Source: Opitutaceae bacterium
GTDB lineage: Bacteria; Verrucomicrobiota; Verrucomicrobiia; Opitutales; Opitutaceae
Direction of reading: 5' to 3'
Assembly: GCA_029979145.1 (NCBI GenBank)
Contig: JAPOIC010000156.1
Span: 1-5,390, forward strand
DNA: 5,390 nt
This document shows, piece after piece, positions 1 to 5,390 of the stretch. Position numbers and translations under genes: made by a program. The notes beneath the pieces are model-generated. The model did not search any database and was not told the origin of the DNA. It saw only the letters and a list, made by a program, of their open reading frames with translations. Within the stretch, counting starts at the first letter, position 1; each line of letters starts with the position of its first letter.

Positions 1-33
1 GGGCCGCTCAATCGAGCGGCCCGTTTGTTTTTT
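1..33 (+). terminator. Rho-independent terminator at left edge
   Basis: A perfect 9-bp stem (GGGCCGCTC at 1-9 with GAGCGGCCC at 14-22) closes a 4-base AATC loop. It is followed on the + strand by a T-rich tail at 23-33 ending in six T. This reads best as the end of a + strand gene outside the window on the left. The minus-strand operon stops at 38, so its transcript runs through the same hairpin and it may act in both directions. Whether a T tract also follows on the minus strand lies beyond the window edge. Confidence 0.85.
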
Positions 34-37
34 GGAT

Positions 38-562
38 TCAGCGCAGTCCGACTGGCAGACCCAGCACCTCGCGAAGAATCACCGCGCGGCGCAAACTGCG
101 GCCGTCGCGAAGGTCAGCACGCAAGCTGCCCACGGGCGCCGTTCGCCGGCGGACCGTTGGTGCGGATTTCGGCAACTCCGGCATCCCCTGACGCAGGGCC
201 TCGGCGCGCTGTTTGATGCGAACCACTTCCTCGAGCTGCTGCTGCAGCCGGCGCTGCTGGTCGAGCATTCCGGTGTCGACCACGGGCTCGAAGCGCGGCG
301 GCGGTGGCTCGCTGCGCATCGGCGGCGGGGTCAAGGGCGGCGGCCCGCCGGCCGAGCGCTCCGAAATCTTGCGCCGGATCTCCTCGCGGATGCGACGCGC
401 CCGCTCCGCCTCTTCGGCGGCTTCGAGCGAGTCGTCTTGGAACGTGACCTCCGGGCGTTCCTCTTCGGCTTCCGCCTGCGATTGCTTGCGGGCGTTCAGC
501 CAGTAGGCAAACGCCGCCGCGGCGGCGATCACCAGCTGCATGTGATCGAAGATCCAGTCCAT
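38..562 (-). CDS. Unrecognised membrane-anchored coiled-coil protein, last gene of the nfeD-floA operon
   Basis: I do not recognise a named family for this 174-residue protein. Residues 6-22 form one short Ala-rich hydrophobic segment with no signal-peptidase site, suggesting an N-terminal membrane anchor with the rest probably cytoplasmic. Next come an acidic stretch (29-45), a highly charged Glu/Arg helix (46-70), a Pro-rich linker (73-93), a Gln/Glu/Arg coiled-coil-like helix (100-125), and a basic C-terminus (137-174) that ends in a helix with Leu/Arg spacing and a terminal LPVGLR. The ATG lies 3 nt after the floA stop, so it is almost certainly co-transcribed and probably translationally coupled; only a weak GAAGG lies upstream. 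The position parallels small genes that follow floA in other genomes, such as Bacillus yqfB, but I see no homology to that protein. By inference it is an accessory partner of FloA at the membrane. That the gene is real is well supported by its tight spacing and protein-like composition; its function is unknown. Confidence 0.8.
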   Translation of the reverse strand: MDWIFDHMQLVIAAAAAFAYWLNARKQSQAEAEEERPEVTFQDDSLEAAEEAERARRIREEIRRKISERSAGGPPPLTPPPMRSEPPPPRFEPVVDTGMLDQQRRLQQQLEEVVRIKQRAEALRQGMPELPKSAPTVRRRTAPVGSLRADLRDGRSLRRAVILREVLGLPVGLR

Positions 563-565
563 GGA

Positions 566-1567
566 TTACTTCGTGCCTTCGTCGTTGGAGATGGATTTGC
601 GCATACCGGTATCGGCCTGGACGTTTTCCATGCGGAAGTAGTCCATGACCCCCAGCTTGCCCTGACGGAACGCCTCGGCCATCGCGAGCGGCACCTCCGC
701 CTGCGCGGCCACGACCTTCGCCTGCATTTCCTCCACCTTGGCCTTCATTTCCTGCTCCAAGGCCACGGCGGCCGCGCGGCGGATTTCCGCCTGGGCCTGC
801 GCGATGCTCTTGTTCGCCTCGGCCTGCGCTTCCTGCAGCTTGGCGCCGACGTTCTCGCCCACGTCCACGTCGGCGATGTCGATGGAGAGAATTTCAAACG
901 CTGTGCCCACATCGAGACCGCGCTTGAGCACGACCTTCGAGATGGTGTCGGGCGACTCGAGAACGACCTTGTAGGTGTCGGCCGAACCGATCGTGGTCAC
1001 GATGCCTTCACCCACGCGGGCGATGATCGTCTCCTCCTTAGCGCCACCGACGAAGCGATCGAGATTGGTGCGCACCGTCACGCGCGCGCGGACTTTTACC
1101 TGAATGCCATCCTTGGCCACGCCGTCGATCGTTGTGCGGCCGGACTCGGGATTGGGACAATCGATGACCTTCGGATCCACCGAGGTGCGCACGGCTTCCT
1201 CGACGTTCTTGCCGGAACCCTTCGTCGCGAGGTCGATCGCGCAGGCACGCTGCCAGTCGAGCTCGATGCGCGCCTTCTGCGCGGCAATGAGGGCCTGGAC
1301 GCAGGCGATCACGTTGCCGCCGGCGAGGTATTGGGATTCGATTTCGTCAACCGCGAGTTCAATTCCGGCCTTCACGGCGCGGATGCGGGCTTCGACGATC
1401 ACGCCGTAAGGCACACCGCGCAGCCGCATGGCCACGAGGTTCACGATGCCCACATACGCGCCCGAAAGCCATGCTTTCAGCCAGACGTTGAAGAAGGAGA
1501 TGATGATGCCAAGCACCACCAAGCCGGCGACGACGCCGGCAATGATCAGGATCAGGGTCAGGTTCAT
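566..1567 (-). CDS. floA: Flotillin-like protein FloA (SPFH/UPF0365 family)
   Basis: This 333-residue protein is close to the roughly 330 residues usual for FloA/YqfA. It is a scaffold of bacterial functional membrane microdomains (lipid rafts), anchored in the inner membrane and oligomerising through its coiled coil. A hydrophobic membrane segment spans about residues 3-25. The SPFH core runs from about 48 to 230 and contains family hallmarks: YLAGGNV (80-86), a VGGAKEETIIARVGEGIV stretch (173-190), and GTAFEILSIDIADVDVGENVG (221-241). An Ala/Glu/Gln-rich coiled coil covers about 243-300, followed by VPLAMAEAFRQG and GVMDYF (292-311), also characteristic. Compared with my memory of the Bacillus protein, there is an insertion of about 8 residues around 138-146. 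The gene starts 6 nt after the stop of the short nfeD and has no clear Shine-Dalgarno, so coupled translation is likely. Identification is very secure; a role in this organism is inferred from the family. Confidence 0.97.
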   Translation of the reverse strand: MNLTLILIIAGVVAGLVVLGIIISFFNVWLKAWLSGAYVGIVNLVAMRLRGVPYGVIVEARIRAVKAGIELAVDEIESQYLAGGNVIACVQALIAAQKARIELDWQRACAIDLATKGSGKNVEEAVRTSVDPKVIDCPNPESGRTTIDGVAKDGIQVKVRARVTVRTNLDRFVGGAKEETIIARVGEGIVTTIGSADTYKVVLESPDTISKVVLKRGLDVGTAFEILSIDIADVDVGENVGAKLQEAQAEANKSIAQAQAEIRRAAAVALEQEMKAKVEEMQAKVVAAQAEVPLAMAEAFRQGKLGVMDYFRMENVQADTGMRKSISNDEGTK

Positions 1568-1573
1568 GAGTGT

Positions 1574-2038
1574 TTAGTTTTCCGGGGTTACGATTAGTCG
1601 AAAATTATCAGCGCCAATCACCTTCACGGTGGCGCCTGCCTCCAAGAAGCCGGCGCGAGAAAAGGCTTCGTTCTGTTGGCCATCGATGACGACATAGCCG
1701 GTTGGCGCCAATGCCGTCACGGCCTTGCCGGTGCGACCGGTGAGATCCTCCGGCGCCGCCTTGCTGCTCGTGCCGGTCACGGCGCTTTTAAGAAACATAC
1801 GCCGGCCCAGCGCCGTTTTGGGCAGGAGCACGAACTCCAGCCACAGCACGACGCCGAGGAGTCCCAGCGCCAGGAGGAAAGCCACCAAGCCGCCCCCAAG
1901 TCCGTAGTCGTGAAATGAAACGATCACCCCGCCGAGCAGGGCCAGTCCGCCCAGCACGCCGAGGATGCCGCCGGGAACCACGACTTCGGCCGCGATCAGG
2001 ATCAGCCCCACGCTGAAAAGGATGACGATGGCGTTCAT
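1574..2038 (-). CDS. Short NfeD-like membrane protein (TM region plus C-terminal OB-fold)
   Basis: At 154 residues this is the short, protease-less type of NfeD protein. The N-terminal half is strongly hydrophobic: helix 3-20, a Gly-rich VPGGILGVLGG turn and helix (21-42), a short polar loop SFHDYG (41-46), then helix 48-72. The NfeD OB-fold domain occupies about 98-152, with LTGRTGKAVTAL (99-110), the VVIDG strand (116-120) and the G-FLEAGATVKVIG segment (130-142) typical of the family. Such domains are thought to bind or regulate SPFH proteins and to face the cytoplasm. Its ATG overlaps the stop of the upstream long nfeD as ATGA (2035-2038), so the two are translationally coupled. It also has the best ribosome binding site in the operon. 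It lies directly upstream of floA. The family call is secure; the specific role beside a second NfeD is unknown. Confidence 0.93.
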   Translation of the reverse strand: MNAIVILFSVGLILIAAEVVVPGGILGVLGGLALLGGVIVSFHDYGLGGGLVAFLLALGLLGVVLWLEFVLLPKTALGRRMFLKSAVTGTSSKAAPEDLTGRTGKAVTALAPTGYVVIDGQQNEAFSRAGFLEAGATVKVIGADNFRLIVTPEN

Positions 2039-3438
2039 CGGTTTTCCTCCACGGCATCCACCAGCAAGCCGAACTCACGCTCCGCGCGCACTACGACCTT
2101 TTGCCCGGCCTCGACGCTGCCGACCGAAACGCACGCCTCATAGCGCGACCCGTCGATCTCAACCTGGCCGCTTGGAAACATGTCCGTCGCCGCGACGCCT
2201 TCTCGGCCCACGAGTGGACCGACTGAGACTGTCGGTGAAGGGGTGCCGCCCGCAGCGGCCGCGAGCACCATCTTGTTCCAAAACACTCCTTTCGGCAGAA
2301 ATCGGAGCAACGCGATCGCGCCCACCACGGCCAAAGCCAACCCAAGGCCGAGGTTGATCGCGGGCCGAAGAAAAAGGTCGCTCGAAACCGGCACCGGCTG
2401 ATTGGGCCAGATGTCGGCCATCGACCACAGGAGCGATCCCAGCATCAGCAGCACACCGCTCAGTGCCATGACCACGACACCAGAGAAAAAGAAGAGCTCG
2501 ATCGCCAACAGCAACAGCCCGAGGCCAAAGACCAACATGGGTTCATGCCCGGACAGGCCGGCAGCGAAATTGCCCAGGAACACCACGGCCAGCAGGCTCA
2601 TGCCCGCGATGCCAAAAAGGCCAAAGCCCGGGGTCTTGAACTCCACAAACAGGGCCAGCAAACCAAGGCCCAGCAGCACCGGTGAAATCGCATTCAGCCA
2701 CACGGCCAGTTGCTCGGACCAAGTCACCTCGAGTCGCGTGACCGCAAATCCCACCGCGCCGAACTGCGCACGCAGCAAGGAATCCACATCGTCGGCAATT
2801 CCCTGCGCCAGCAACGGCGCCGCGGGCTCGCCGTGTAAGGCGACGGCTTCGTCGGCCGTCACGGTCAAGAGTTCACCGGCCGGCTTGAGCACCGTGTCGC
2901 CAATCTTAAGCTCGAAATCCGGGCTGGTCATGGCTTTCAGCACGTCGGCCCGACGCGGCTCCGACGACGACAATGCCCGGACTTTGGCGTTGATGTAGCT
3001 CGTCATCTTGCGCTTCAGGGCGTCGGGCACATCACTGCCCGATCCGCTCACGAGCTCCGCTGCGCCCATCACGCCATTGGGGGCAAAGTAGATCTCATCG
3101 GTAACGGCCGCGATCAAGGCGCCCGCCGAACCCGCCTCGTCGTTGACGTAGGTGATGGTCTCGCCGGGGAAACGATCCAGCGCCTCCATGATGTCCAGCA
3201 TCACGTCGGCCCGGCCGCCCGGGGTCTTCATGTCGATTACGACCACGCCCGCACCGCGGTCGATGGCCTCCTTGAGGCCGCGGCGCACCACGTAGAGCAC
3301 GGGTTTTCCGATTTGCTCGCGCACCGGGATAACCATGACCTGCACCGGCTTCTCCGCCGGCGGCGGTGCCACCAACTCCTGCGCAAATGCAGTCAACGCC
3401 GGCAGAGTCAGCAGACCGATGAGGAGTTTGCGCAGCAT
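2035..3438 (-). CDS. nfeD: Long NfeD: membrane-bound ClpP-class serine protease
   Basis: This 467-residue protein has the full long-NfeD architecture. Residues 1-19 are a signal peptide (basic LRK, hydrophobic core, AFA|Q cleavage site), which also supports the chosen start although no good Shine-Dalgarno precedes it. The ClpP/crotonase-like protease domain spans about 33-225. It includes IDMKTPGG (68-75), the nucleophile region GSAGA with candidate catalytic Ser104, and NGVMGAAE (121-128). Lys144 in KMTSYI is the candidate general base, 40 residues after the serine, matching the Ser-Lys dyad known in the Pyrococcus homologue PH1510. About five hydrophobic helices follow (near 244-266, 272-294, 300-318, 319-341, 358-381). 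A C-terminal NfeD OB-fold lies at about 406-463, with VEIDGSRYEA (426-435). The protease domain is expected outside the cytoplasmic membrane. PH1510 cleaves a stomatin tail, so FloA or another membrane protein is a possible substrate, but this is inference. It is the first gene of the operon, divergent from the mutarotase-like gene. Confidence 0.95.
   Translation of the reverse strand: MLRKLLIGLLTLPALTAFAQELVAPPPAEKPVQVMVIPVREQIGKPVLYVVRRGLKEAIDRGAGVVVIDMKTPGGRADVMLDIMEALDRFPGETITYVNDEAGSAGALIAAVTDEIYFAPNGVMGAAELVSGSGSDVPDALKRKMTSYINAKVRALSSSEPRRADVLKAMTSPDFELKIGDTVLKPAGELLTVTADEAVALHGEPAAPLLAQGIADDVDSLLRAQFGAVGFAVTRLEVTWSEQLAVWLNAISPVLLGLGLLALFVEFKTPGFGLFGIAGMSLLAVVFLGNFAAGLSGHEPMLVFGLGLLLLAIELFFFSGVVVMALSGVLLMLGSLLWSMADIWPNQPVPVSSDLFLRPAINLGLGLALAVVGAIALLRFLPKGVFWNKMVLAAAAGGTPSPTVSVGPLVGREGVAATDMFPSGQVEIDGSRYEACVSVGSVEAGQKVVVRAEREFGLLVDAVEENR
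2039..2051 (-). promoter_or_regulatory. Strong ribosome binding site for the short nfeD
   Basis: On the minus strand a GGAGG core (complement of 2046-2050) lies 7 nt before the ATG at 2038, inside the last codons of the long nfeD. It is the only near-perfect Shine-Dalgarno in this operon and fixes the start of the short nfeD. Confidence 0.7.
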
Positions 3439-3553
3439 GGTCCGGCGAAACTAACCGCCTTAACCGGCGGCGCAAGCATCGCGCCGCTGGAAATTCACCG
3501 GATCTTTCCAAAAACCCGTTGCCCGTTTGCCCGTGAATCGATTTCACGGAGCC
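3439..3553. promoter_or_regulatory. Divergent intergenic region between nfeD and the mutarotase-like gene
   Basis: These 115 bases separate two outward-reading genes and must hold both promoters unless the genes are expressed from elsewhere. I cannot pick out a convincing -35/-10 pair on either strand. Visible structure comprises a 5-bp inverted repeat CCGCC-6-GGCGG (3455-3470) in the nfeD leader, three CCCGT units at 3515, 3522 and 3530, and a 7-bp inverted repeat (3531-3549) just before the mutarotase ATG. A sigma-W-like promoter, as used for the Bacillus floA operon, is not evident. Confidence 0.45.
3531..3549. repeat. 7-bp inverted repeat abutting the mutarotase start
   Basis: The arms CCGTGAA (3531-3537) and TTCACGG (3543-3549) are perfect complements around a TCGAT spacer. 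The right arm overlaps the GGAG (3548-3551) that is the only Shine-Dalgarno-like sequence before the ATG at 3554. It could be a 19-bp operator for a dimeric repressor or an RNA hairpin affecting translation. Chance occurrence is possible. Confidence 0.5.
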
Positions 3554-4474
3554 ATGGAAAAAGTCACGTTTGGTGGCGAAACACTCCTCCATTGGCGCGT
3601 GGGACATTCGACCTTTCTCGCGTTGCCCGAAAAGGGTGCGCGGCTGATGAACTGGAACGTCGCTCTCGGCGATGGCTCCGTGCGCGACGTGCTCTATTGG
3701 CCCGAGGACGCCGACCTCGCCGAGATCGCGCACGTGCGCGGTGGCAACCCGATCCTTTTCCCCTTCAACGCCCGGACCTTTGACCAAGGTGACATTCACT
3801 TCTGGCGCGCACCGGATGGCGTGCGCCGGCCGATGCCGATGCACGGCCTGGCCCGTCAAGGCGCCTTCAAGATCACGCAGATCGATGCCGCCGGCTTCAC
3901 GGCTCTGTTTCTTCCGGACGAAGAGTCCAAGACGGTCTACCCCTACGACTACGAATTCACCGTGCGCTACCGCTTCGAGTCGCTCGGCCTGATCTGCGAG
4001 CTCACGCTCCAGAACCTCGGGACCGAGCCGTTGCCGTGGAGCGCCGGGCATCACTTCTATTTCACCTTACCGTGGACGGAAGGGCTGAAGCGCAGCGACT
4101 ACGCGATCCGCATTCCCGCCAGCCAGCGTTTCCGGCATGCCCGCAACGGCACCCTGACCCCGGGGCCCGAATCGAGGGAGATTGAAAACTTCGCCAATCC
4201 CGAGCTCGTGGATGCCATCCACACCGGCCTCCGCGACAACACCGTGGTGTTTGGTGAGCCCGGTCACGCCGGCGACGTCGTGATCACGCACGGGACCGCG
4301 AAGGTGCCGGCGGCGGATGCAACCGTTGTGACTTGGACCGGAGGTGCTGAGGCACCGTTTTACTGCGTCGAGCCATGGATGGGACCGCCCAACGCACCTG
4401 AGCACAAGCGCGGACTGCACTTCGTCTCCCCAGGCATGACCGAGACATTCTCGGTCGCCGTGCGCATCAAATAA
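3554..4474 (+). CDS. Aldose 1-epimerase family protein (LacX-like mutarotase)
   Basis: This 306-residue protein has the length and motifs of the galactose-mutarotase-like superfamily, which interconverts alpha and beta anomers of hexoses or hexose phosphates in the cytoplasm. GGNPILFPFNAR (63-74) is the family sugar-site loop. MHGLAR (96-101) carries candidate catalytic His97, and GHHFYF (165-170) carries the second His (166 or 167). CVEPWMGPPNA (271-281) carries candidate general base Glu273. The HG-AR, G-H-F and EPW pattern resembles the LacX-like subgroup more than classical GalM. I prefer the ATG at 3554. In-frame TTG (3527) and GTG (3533) codons exist upstream but have no Shine-Dalgarno and would add residues outside the domain. 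The GGAG before 3554 is unusually close (2 nt). It is a single-gene unit, divergent from nfeD and convergent with the dioxygenase gene. The exact sugar substrate cannot be told from the sequence. Confidence 0.9.
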   Translation: MEKVTFGGETLLHWRVGHSTFLALPEKGARLMNWNVALGDGSVRDVLYWPEDADLAEIAHVRGGNPILFPFNARTFDQGDIHFWRAPDGVRRPMPMHGLARQGAFKITQIDAAGFTALFLPDEESKTVYPYDYEFTVRYRFESLGLICELTLQNLGTEPLPWSAGHHFYFTLPWTEGLKRSDYAIRIPASQRFRHARNGTLTPGPESREIENFANPELVDAIHTGLRDNTVVFGEPGHAGDVVITHGTAKVPAADATVVTWTGGAEAPFYCVEPWMGPPNAPEHKRGLHFVSPGMTETFSVAVRIK

Positions 4475-4501
4475 AACGACCCGCCGTTTCGGGCGGGTCG
4501 T
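4471..4501 (-). terminator. Terminator hairpin between convergent genes, oriented for the dioxygenase transcript
   Basis: A perfect 10-bp stem (ACGACCCGCC at 4476-4485, GGCGGGTCGT at 4492-4501) encloses a 6-base loop. On the minus strand the stem is followed by a TTTTATTT run, which is the complement of the mutarotase stop region. On the + strand it is followed by GAAAAACC, with no T tract. It is therefore a canonical rho-independent terminator for the dioxygenase gene. For the mutarotase transcript it offers a stem only, starting 1 nt after the stop codon. Confidence 0.8.
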
Positions 4502-4525
4502 GAAAAACCGGAAGGCGGATAGGCC

Positions 4526-5356
4526 TCAGTGGAGGCTGCCGCTCCAGCCTTCGCCGCAAGGGCCGCCGGAGCTCTGCACCTCGACCTCGTAGTCCGTGCC
4601 GTCCATCCGCACGAGCGGATGATAGCTGCCGGAGATACGCGCCAAATTGCCTTGGGCGTAGTGGCAGATAAACGCCCGACGGAAGCGGTCCTTCGAGCGA
4701 TTGGGGCCGGAGCCGTGGATGACGTTGCCGTTGAAGAACAGCGTGTCGCCCGCCTTCATTTTCACGAGCTCGGGTTTCTGGCCCTTCGGCACCGGGACAA
4801 AATGCCGGGTGTAGCTTTCGCCTTTGTCGGCCTCATCCGGGCAAACCACCGGGGCGTCCTTGGTGTTGGGCACGACCATCATGCCGCCGTTATCGGCGTC
4901 GCAGTCATCGATTGCAGTCCACGCCGCGATGCAGGTGCCCGGTTCAACCAACAGATAAAACTGGTCCTGATGCAGCGCCTGACCCCGCGCACCAGGGGGC
5001 TTGAAATAAAACATGCTCTGCGTGCCCACGGGCTCCTGGCCGAAAAACGTGCTCAGGCACGCCCGCACCTTCGGATGCAGCATGTAGCGGCGCGCCGTCT
5101 CATTGTAACGGTGCGGCATCATGACGCGCGGATACTGATAGAGCGGGTCGTTGGGGTTTTCCACGCCGTCGTGCGCGACGTGGCGATCGTAGTGCCCGGG
5201 CACGCCTTCCTCGTGGATTTTGGCAAAGGTCTGCCGGATCTCTTCCACCTCCGCCGGGGAAAACATACCGCGGACCATGACATAGCCGTCGCGGGCAAAT
5301 TGCTCGGCCAGGGAGTCGGCCTCGGGGGTATTAACGGGGGAACTGTCGATGACCAT
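4526..5356 (-). CDS. Phytanoyl-CoA dioxygenase (PhyH) family protein
   Basis: This 276-residue protein belongs to the PhyH family of non-haem Fe(II)/2-oxoglutarate-dependent oxygenases, which hydroxylate small molecules while decarboxylating 2-oxoglutarate. Near the N-terminus, FARDGYVMVRGMFSPAEVEEI (20-40) is the usual PhyH opening. HQD at 129-131 supplies His129 and Asp131, and His214 in VIHGSGPN completes the iron triad. Arg226 or Arg227 in the following FRRAF is the likely 2-oxoglutarate carboxylate ligand. DNGGMMVVPNTK (155-166) and AGDTLFFNG (202-210) are typical core strands. All key residues are present, so activity is expected, but members of this family act on very diverse substrates (acyl-CoAs, ectoine, secondary metabolites), and this one cannot be named. 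The start at 5356 has AGGA 9 nt upstream. An in-frame ATG at 5374 would add 6 residues and has no better site. The gene ends 24 nt after its terminator stem begins on the opposite side, with no visible operon partner here. Confidence 0.92.
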   Translation of the reverse strand: MVIDSSPVNTPEADSLAEQFARDGYVMVRGMFSPAEVEEIRQTFAKIHEEGVPGHYDRHVAHDGVENPNDPLYQYPRVMMPHRYNETARRYMLHPKVRACLSTFFGQEPVGTQSMFYFKPPGARGQALHQDQFYLLVEPGTCIAAWTAIDDCDADNGGMMVVPNTKDAPVVCPDEADKGESYTRHFVPVPKGQKPELVKMKAGDTLFFNGNVIHGSGPNRSKDRFRRAFICHYAQGNLARISGSYHPLVRMDGTDYEVEVQSSGGPCGEGWSGSLH

Positions 5357-5390
5357 AGTGAAATATCCTAGCATCTTTAGCTTGGGGTTA
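5357..5390 (-). promoter_or_regulatory. Upstream leader of the PhyH-family gene (partial)
   Basis: Only 34 bases upstream of the dioxygenase start are in the window. They contain an AGGA ribosome-binding-like sequence (complement of 5366-5369), 9 nt before the preferred ATG, and are noticeably more AT-rich than the rest. A promoter may lie here or just outside; no complete -35/-10 pair can be judged. Confidence 0.4.

Noticed and set aside
32..1597. A 521-codon + strand open frame antisense to floA and the unknown gene
   Set aside because: Its His/Arg/Asp/Gly/Leu-rich translation is typical of the antisense of GC-rich genes. It overlaps two well-supported minus-strand genes, and its protein shows no domain.
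2402..2998. A 198-codon + strand frame antisense to nfeD
   Set aside because: Ser/Thr/Pro/Lys-rich translation is expected from the antisense of membrane helices; there is no start context or motif.
3455..3470. CCGCC-TTAACC-GGCGG hairpin in the nfeD leader as a riboswitch or attenuator
   Set aside because: A single 5-bp stem with no T tract and no further conserved structure is too little to support such a call.
3439..3480. Possible leaderless sigma-70-type promoter for nfeD (TTGCGC, 16 nt, TAGTTT on the minus strand)
   Set aside because: Both boxes are poor matches and the -10 would lie only 9 nt from the ATG. Such matches arise easily by chance.
3527..3553. Upstream TTG (3527) or GTG (3533) start for the mutarotase-like gene
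   Set aside because: Neither has a Shine-Dalgarno sequence, and the added residues lie before the domain. The ATG at 3554 fits the family N-terminus better.
3095..4054. A 319-codon minus-strand frame spanning the start of nfeD and the mutarotase-like gene
   Set aside because: It overlaps two real genes in the wrong frame and is Arg/Gly/His-rich without domains. Both covered genes have clear family motifs.
4529..5371. A 280-codon + strand open frame antisense to the whole PhyH-family gene
   Set aside because: It mirrors the dioxygenase gene codon by codon in an antisense frame, with no recognisable motif. The minus strand has an intact catalytic site.

Overview
The window is GC-rich and densely coded, with six protein genes and no RNA gene, mobile element or CRISPR array. 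Gene content and style (NfeD/flotillin-like FloA operon, PhyH-family dioxygenase, mostly weak Shine-Dalgarno sequences) suggest a Gram-negative environmental bacterium. A member of the Verrucomicrobiota/PVC group, perhaps Opitutaceae-like, is my best guess. That assignment is inference from protein style only; no phylogenetic marker is present.

Layout. Bases 1-33 hold a rho-independent terminator that reads best on the + strand, so it probably ends a gene lying left of the window. Bases 38-3438 form a tight four-gene minus-strand operon, in transcription order: a long NfeD membrane serine protease (2035-3438), a short NfeD-like membrane protein (1574-2038), the flotillin-like protein FloA (566-1567), and an unrecognised 174-residue membrane-anchored coiled-coil protein (38-562). 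Junctions are a 4-nt ATGA overlap, a 6-nt gap and a 3-nt gap. Bases 3439-3553 are a divergent intergenic region with two inverted repeats. A plus-strand aldose 1-epimerase-like gene follows (3554-4474). It converges on a minus-strand phytanoyl-CoA dioxygenase family gene (4526-5356), and a terminator hairpin lies between them. Bases 5357-5390 are the start of the dioxygenase upstream region.

How the genes work together. NfeD proteins and SPFH-domain proteins (flotillins, stomatins, FloA) are established genomic and functional partners in membrane microdomain organisation and membrane stress; the Bacillus yqeZ-yqfA-yqfB operon is the known parallel. Here the module has two NfeD proteins, one with and one without the protease domain, plus an extra membrane-anchored coiled-coil protein after floA. 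The last protein is the least explained item in the window. The mutarotase-like and dioxygenase genes look like unrelated metabolic neighbours. I see no convincing evidence of a wholly new system; the candidates worth follow-up are the unknown fourth operon member and the doubled NfeD arrangement.
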